A DNA stretch of 37,171 nucleotides, taken from NCBI RefSeq assembly GCF_000469505.1, contig NZ_KI272865.1, positions 1 to 37,171 on the forward strand. The letters run 5' to 3'. Below the pieces are notes generated by a model, which saw nothing but the letters and a program-made list of their open reading frames with translations, was not told where the DNA came from and ran no database searches. Of the stretch, positions 34,001-37,171 are shown in pieces (the stretch's first letter is position 1; every line of letters starts with the position of its first letter). Origin of the DNA: Leptotrichia sp. oral taxon 215 str. W9775 (GTDB lineage Bacteria > Fusobacteriota > Fusobacteriia > Fusobacteriales > Leptotrichiaceae). A program made the position numbers and the translations under genes.

Positions 34001-35127
34001 GGGAATTAAATGATTATCATCATGCTCATGACGGATATTTGAATATAGTAACAGGAAATATATATAATACTCTATTTACTGACAATCCTTATAATTTTAT
34101 AAAAGATAGAAAAAAAGATAATAGAACATATAATTTGAATAAAGTTTTTGAGAGAGAAAATGATGTATGGAATCCTGATGTAATGCTTTCAAAAATAGAA
34201 AGATATATCTATAAAATAAGACCTTTATTTACAAGGGCTTCATATGAGCAAAAAGGAGGATTTAGTGATCAAAATATATCTTCTGAGAAAGATAAATTAC
34301 GTCCATTGAAGTCATCAGGTGTATTGAGTAATATAAAATACGGTGGCTATGATAAGATAAAAAATAGTTATTTTTTCATAGTTGAATATACAGAAAAAAA
34401 GAAAAGAGTAAGAAGTATAGAAACTCTGCCTATTTATATAAAAAAATCTATTTCAACAAAAGAAGATTTAGAAAAATACTGTAAAGAAGAATTGAAGTTA
34501 CAAGAACCGAAAGTTTTAGTAAGTAAATTAAACTATAAGTCTCTAATTTATAGTAATGGACATGAATATTATATAAATTCTAAAACAGCAGATAGTATAA
34601 CTATTCAAAATGGAATTCAAATTATTTTAACTAAAGAAAATTATGAAACTTATAGAAAAATATATAAGAATTTAGAATATCTAAAATTAATTTATAAAGA
34701 TGAAAAAATAAGAGAAGAAAAAATTTTGGAAAAAATTCCAAAAATACTTAAAAATAATAAAAATGATAGAGATTTAAGTGAAGATGAAATATCAGAGAAA
34801 TTTTGGAAACTGTATAAAGAAATTTTTGAAAAAATAAAAATAGGAATTTTTTCAAAATTTAAAAGTACTTTACCTATTTATATAGAAGATTGTAAGAAAT
34901 TAAAAGATTTTACAACATTAAATAATTATGCTAAAAGTAGATTTATTCAAGAAATATTAAAATGTTTAAACTCTCAACAAGGTGAATTTGATACGAAATA
35001 TACACACAATTACAGTAAAAAATATAATACGAAATTAAGTAAATCAAAAATTCTTGAAAATGATTTTTATATTATAAATCAATCACCAACAGGATTATTT
35101 GAAAAGAAAGTATTTTTGGATAAATAA
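31081..35127 (+). CDS. cas9: CRISPR-associated endonuclease Cas9, type II-A
   Basis: RNA-guided DNA endonuclease, 1348 aa, close in length to SpCas9 (1368). RuvC-I has D12 in YLGLDLGTSSIGW; an Arg-rich bridge helix follows at about 53-72; RuvC-II has E765 in FIEMAR; the HNH domain has D848-H849 in DIDHIYPQS and N872; RuvC-III has H981 and D984 in HHAHDGY. All catalytic positions of SpCas9 (D10, E762, H840, N863, H983, D986) are thus present. The C-terminal PAM-interacting domain starts near residue 1090 (GGFSDQ, then KYGGYDK) and ends with INQSPTGLFEKK, parallel to SpCas9, but the arginine pair for NGG is not conserved. AGGAGG (31069-31074) precedes the ATG. First gene of the cas operon. Confidence 0.98.
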   Translation: MKKFEDYYLGLDLGTSSIGWAVTNEKYDILRFNKKFMWGTHLFDMGNTASERRIFRTSRRRLKRKKNRIELLQTLFSAEMSKKDFGFFQRLKESQYFIEDKTFKNKNTLFMDENYTDQDYHMEYPTIYHLRKALIDNEESAFEIRKLYLAISHILSHRGHFLFEGELSDNLDFDDIFNEFVKYLNEELNIDFKIKSDVSLQAIKEILTDKMLNRTKKKEKLSELLEEEKNKIYQEIWKLLVGNEAKMSTIFDDKEYEEAKIAFSKGNYDEKEEEYESILGEKILFVQKAKAIYDWMLLQNILKEDKYLSYSKVKLYNEHKKDLKILKDVLKNLDKKIYKEIFSENGLYEEYLRIEKKKIGSKEEKTKDILYNRLKKIFENRDNMAIEDILNKIELDSFLPKQKIKDNGVIPRQVHQKELEIILKNAEKYFKWLIEKDETGLSVSEKIMKIFKFKIPYYVGPLNSKSPFAWIERKEYGKILPWNFENMVDMSKTAEKFIKRMTNKCTYLPEKDVIPKNSLLYTKYMVLNELNNLKIRGEKIKVELKQKIYTELFQKNKKIGMKTLIEFLKSQNIVVTKVEITGIDGTFNTSLGSYIDMKKIFGEEKIVKDSYKKMIEDIILWITLYGEEKKLIKSKIEEKYPEKVTPEEMKLILKLKYRDWSRLSKEFLTEIETMDEETGELISIIEMLWRKNENIMELLSYKYDFSNRIKEYNGINEKEKNITYEDLVKDLQISPSVKKMIWRALVIVKEIKKVTNKSPKKVFIEMARDTQTEKKRTEKRKDKLLELYKNIKNDDSIKELEKNLKDKTNDDLKSKKLYLYYLQLGRCMYSGEVIRLEDLMNDNLYDIDHIYPQSKIKDDSFDNTVLVKKQINADKTNEYPIDKSIQNKCKAFWTSLKERGLMSNTKYERLTRTEGFSDDELAGFISRQIVETRQATKVLADLLKVIFGSDTRIVYVKAGLTSDFRQKFGIYKFRELNDYHHAHDGYLNIVTGNIYNTLFTDNPYNFIKDRKKDNRTYNLNKVFERENDVWNPDVMLSKIERYIYKIRPLFTRASYEQKGGFSDQNISSEKDKLRPLKSSGVLSNIKYGGYDKIKNSYFFIVEYTEKKKRVRSIETLPIYIKKSISTKEDLEKYCKEELKLQEPKVLVSKLNYKSLIYSNGHEYYINSKTADSITIQNGIQIILTKENYETYRKIYKNLEYLKLIYKDEKIREEKILEKIPKILKNNKNDRDLSEDEISEKFWKLYKEIFEKIKIGIFSKFKSTLPIYIEDCKKLKDFTTLNNYAKSRFIQEILKCLNSQQGEFDTKYTHNYSKKYNTKLSKSKILENDFYIINQSPTGLFEKKVFLDK

Positions 35128-35144
35128 GTAAGGGAGTTTTTAAA

Positions 35145-36017
35145 GTGAGTTGGAGAATAGTGGTCATATCAAGTACATCAAAGCTTGATTTAAAATTAGG
35201 ATATTTAGTTATTAGAAATGAAAAAACTACAAAAGTTCATTTAGGAGAAATACATACTTTAGTTATTGAGTCAACTGCTGTCTCATTGACAGCAGCTCTG
35301 CTCAATGAAATGGTAAAAAGAAAAATTAAAATTATCTTCTGCGATGAAAGAAGAAATCCAAGTTCAGAATTATTACCTTATTATGGCTGTCATGATACAA
35401 GTTCTAAAATAAGATCCCAGATAAAATGGAGAAAAGCTTACATGAGGGAGTTATGGCAGGAAATAGTGAAGGAAAAAATAAGAAATCAAAGGGATAATTT
35501 AAAAAGATTTAAATGCAAAAACTTTAAGTTATTAGATGAATATATTTCACAAGTGGAAATAAATGATATAAGTAATAGAGAAGGTCATGCTGCAAAAGTA
35601 TATTTTAATTCTTTGTTTGGAATGGAATTTTCAAGAAGTTTAGATATTTCAATAAATCATGGATTAAATTATGGATATTCTCTAATATTATCGTGTTTTA
35701 ATAAAGAAATTGTTTCAAATGGATATTTGACTACGTTAGGAATTTTTCATGATAATATTTTTAATCAGTTCAATTTATCCTGTGATTTTATGGAACCTTT
35801 CAGACCTTTTGTTGATAGATTAATTTATGAAATGAAGTTAGAAAAATTTGAAAAAGAAGAAAAAATGAAAATATTGGATATTTTAAATAAAGAAGTTATA
35901 TTAGAAGGTAAACAACAGCATATGACAAATGCAATAAAAATTTTCTGTAAGAGTGTATTTGATTCATTGAATGAAAATGATATATCTTTAATTAGGTTTC
36001 CTAAAGATGAGTTATAG
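35145..36017 (+). CDS. cas1: CRISPR integrase Cas1 (type II)
   Basis: Catalytic subunit of the Cas1-Cas2 spacer integrase. The 290-aa length is typical for type II. The metal ligands are E146 in REGHAAKVYFNSLFG, H202 in GIFHDN and E217 in DFMEPFRPFVD, aligning with E149, H205 and E220 of S. pyogenes Cas1. The start is GTG with AGGGAG (35131-35136) 8 nt upstream, matching the SWRIVVIS start of type II Cas1. Seventeen bases after cas9, and it overlaps cas2 by 11 bases. Confidence 0.97.
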   Translation: MSWRIVVISSTSKLDLKLGYLVIRNEKTTKVHLGEIHTLVIESTAVSLTAALLNEMVKRKIKIIFCDERRNPSSELLPYYGCHDTSSKIRSQIKWRKAYMRELWQEIVKEKIRNQRDNLKRFKCKNFKLLDEYISQVEINDISNREGHAAKVYFNSLFGMEFSRSLDISINHGLNYGYSLILSCFNKEIVSNGYLTTLGIFHDNIFNQFNLSCDFMEPFRPFVDRLIYEMKLEKFEKEEKMKILDILNKEVILEGKQQHMTNAIKIFCKSVFDSLNENDISLIRFPKDEL

Positions 36018-36327
36018 ATTTATGAGAATAGTTCTTTTTTTTGATTTACCTACTCTTACAGAAAAAAATAGAAAAGAATATACAAGATTTAGAAAATTTT
36101 TAATAAAAGCAGGATTTATGATGTTACAGGAATCTGTTTATGTAAAATTAGCCTTAAATGCTACAACAACAAATACATTGATGAATAATTTAGAAAAAAA
36201 TAAGCCTGCAGATGGTTTAGTTCAAGTGTTGTTAGTAACTGAGAAACAGTATTCTAAAATGTATATGCTGTTAGGTGAAAATAAAAGTGAAGTTTTAAAT
36301 TCAACTGAAAGATTGGTATTTTTATGA
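36007..36327 (+). CDS. cas2: CRISPR integrase subunit Cas2
   Basis: Structural dimer core of the integrase. The 106-aa product opens MSYRFMRIVLFFDLPT, like type II-A Cas2 of streptococci, with the conserved Asp D13 after the first strand, and has the ferredoxin fold pattern. The ATG at 36007 lies inside the end of cas1, so translation is coupled; the family N-terminus favours it over the ATG at 36022. Overlaps csn2 by four bases. Confidence 0.96.
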   Translation: MSYRFMRIVLFFDLPTLTEKNRKEYTRFRKFLIKAGFMMLQESVYVKLALNATTTNTLMNNLEKNKPADGLVQVLLVTEKQYSKMYMLLGENKSEVLNSTERLVFL

Positions 36328-37004
36328 AATTAATACATGAAGATTTAAGTAATGAAATAATTTTTGAAGAAAATAAAGTAAATTTATTAATAGTGGAAAA
36401 TAAAGAGAAATTTGTTGAATTTATTCAAGAAATTATCAAACAAATAGAGGGAGAATATGGAAAATTTTCTTTATTTGAAGAAAATACTGAATTGAAAATT
36501 AACGATAAAATTGATATAATCAAAGATATATTTGATTTGAATTTAAATAATAAAAAAGTATTGAATAAAGTTTATCATGAATTAGAAAAATTATCTGTAG
36601 ATGCTGAATTTTTATTAGAAACTAAAAATATGGAAAATAGTTTATTGAAATATATCTATTATTTAATAGAAAATTATGACTATCCTTTAGAAATAATAGA
36701 AGAAATAGATTTAAAAGAAATTTTTAAGCTGTTCTCTGTAAAGTTATCTCTATGTTTTTCAAATAAAATAGAAGAGATTTTAGAGTATATAGATTTAGTG
36801 TCAAAAATTTTTAAAAAAGAAATTTTTATACTAATTAATTTTCATATTTTTTTGGAAAAGAAAGATATTGTAGTATTATATAGAGAATGTTTTTATAAAA
36901 AAATAAAATTATTATTTGTAGAAAATCAAAAACCTGATATAATAAATAATGAAGAGAAATTATTTATTATAGATAATGATTTATGTGAGATAAATCTTTC
37001 GTAA
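36324..37004 (+). CDS. csn2: Csn2, spacer-acquisition protein that defines subtype II-A
   Basis: A 226-aa protein of the Csn2 family, which forms calcium-stabilised rings on DNA ends and is needed for spacer acquisition in II-A systems. The start MKLIHEDLSNEI, the length and the alternating helix/strand pattern fit the short (about 220 aa) Csn2 group; individual motifs are weakly conserved. The start overlaps the cas2 stop (ATGA). The next element on this strand is the CRISPR leader. Confidence 0.92.
   Translation: MKLIHEDLSNEIIFEENKVNLLIVENKEKFVEFIQEIIKQIEGEYGKFSLFEENTELKINDKIDIIKDIFDLNLNNKKVLNKVYHELEKLSVDAEFLLETKNMENSLLKYIYYLIENYDYPLEIIEEIDLKEIFKLFSVKLSLCFSNKIEEILEYIDLVSKIFKKEIFILINFHIFLEKKDIVVLYRECFYKKIKLLFVENQKPDIINNEEKLFIIDNDLCEINLS
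36916..36943 (+). promoter_or_regulatory. Candidate promoter for the CRISPR array inside csn2
   Basis: -35 TTGTAG (36916-36921), 16-bp spacer and an extended -10 TGATATAAT (-10 hexamer at 36938-36943). Transcription would start near 36950 and run about 124 nt to the first repeat. TATAAT is common by chance in such AT-rich coding DNA, so this is tentative. Confidence 0.35.
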
Positions 37005-37073
37005 GTCAAATATTATCTGGATTTCAGCGTTACGTAATGACGAAAATTATTCTCTCTTAAAAATAAATTTGAG
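37005..37073 (+). promoter_or_regulatory. CRISPR leader with II-A anchor motif
   Basis: The 69 bp between csn2 and the first repeat. It ends in ATTTGAG (37067-37073), the leader-anchoring motif known to direct Cas1-Cas2 integration in streptococcal II-A systems. It also has a TTACGTAA palindrome (37030-37037) and a TAATGACGA block (37035-37043) shared with the tracrRNA locus. Confidence 0.8.
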
Positions 37074-37171
37074 GTTTGAGAGTGATGTAAATTCAGATAG
37101 TATTCAAACTAATTTTTAAGTCCTTCCTTTTTCTTTTAGGTTTGAGAGTGATGTAAATTCAGATAGTATTC
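37074..37171 (+). CRISPR. Leader end of the CRISPR array (cut by the window edge)
   Basis: One complete 36-bp repeat (37074-37109), beginning GTTTGAGAGTGATG and ending AGTATTCAAAC, one 30-bp spacer (37110-37139), and the first 32 bases of the next repeat (37140-37171), identical over that length. The repeat ends GTTTGA/TCAAAC are inverted repeats, as is usual for II-A. Polarity is given by the leader motif and by the tracrRNA, whose anti-repeat is complementary to plus-strand crRNA. The array continues past 37171. Confidence 0.95.

Noticed and set aside
37110..37139. Possible self-targeting by the first spacer
   Set aside because: Only 11-base matches are visible in the window (near 17624-17634 and in the OPT gene near 19950), well short of a protospacer; such pyrimidine runs are common here.

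Overview
The window is very A+T-rich DNA from a low-GC anaerobe, most likely a member of the Fusobacteriota and probably Leptotrichia or a close relative. This is inferred from gene content (pyruvate formate-lyase, split transketolase, GPH and OPT transporters, a type II-A CRISPR locus) and strongly biased codon use; no marker gene such as 16S rRNA is present, so the genus is a guess.

Left part (1-16.2 kb): the 3' end of a tRNA, then a shikimate/aromatic amino-acid cluster: DAHP synthase (aroF type), prephenate dehydrogenase (tyrA) and 3-dehydroquinate synthase (aroB), then EPSP synthase (aroA) and chorismate synthase (aroC). Between aroB and aroA lies an 8.6-kb block of poorly characterised genes: two small membrane proteins, a tiny ORF, a tandem pair of paralogues whose last 150 bp are almost identical, a small beta-grasp-like protein and a 1669-residue DUF4132 protein. 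A degenerate third copy of the paralogues' C-terminal tail follows the DUF4132 stop codon in the same frame. A glucose-superfamily PTS IIBC gene (trehalose-like) follows aroC by 18 bp.

Middle part (16.2-30.8 kb): an exported protein of unknown function converges on a minus-strand operon (OPT-family transporter, coaX, membrane-anchored alpha/beta hydrolase). Then come pflB-pflA (anaerobic pyruvate cleavage), a 311-bp imperfect palindrome that looks like a MITE, a minus-strand DUF4241 gene, tmcAL, a second alpha/beta hydrolase, a GPH-family sugar symporter and the two-subunit transketolase. Several sigma-70-like promoters with 16-18 bp spacing, and a number of intrinsic terminators or palindromes, can be read directly.

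Right part (30.8-37.2 kb): a complete type II-A CRISPR-Cas locus: tracrRNA on the minus strand with its own promoter, then cas9 (1348 aa, all nuclease residues present), cas1, cas2 and csn2 as a tightly packed operon, a 69-bp leader ending in the II-A motif ATTTGAG, and the leader end of an array (36-bp repeat, 30-bp spacer) that runs off the window. The tracrRNA anti-repeat matches repeat positions 12-32 perfectly, so tracrRNA and array clearly belong together.

Most unusual items: the sharp-edged duplicated tail and its in-frame relic after the DUF4132 gene, the 311-bp palindromic element at the pflA stop codon, the leader-like arrangement at the tracrRNA locus, and a Cas9 C-terminus lacking the arginine pair that reads NGG in SpCas9.
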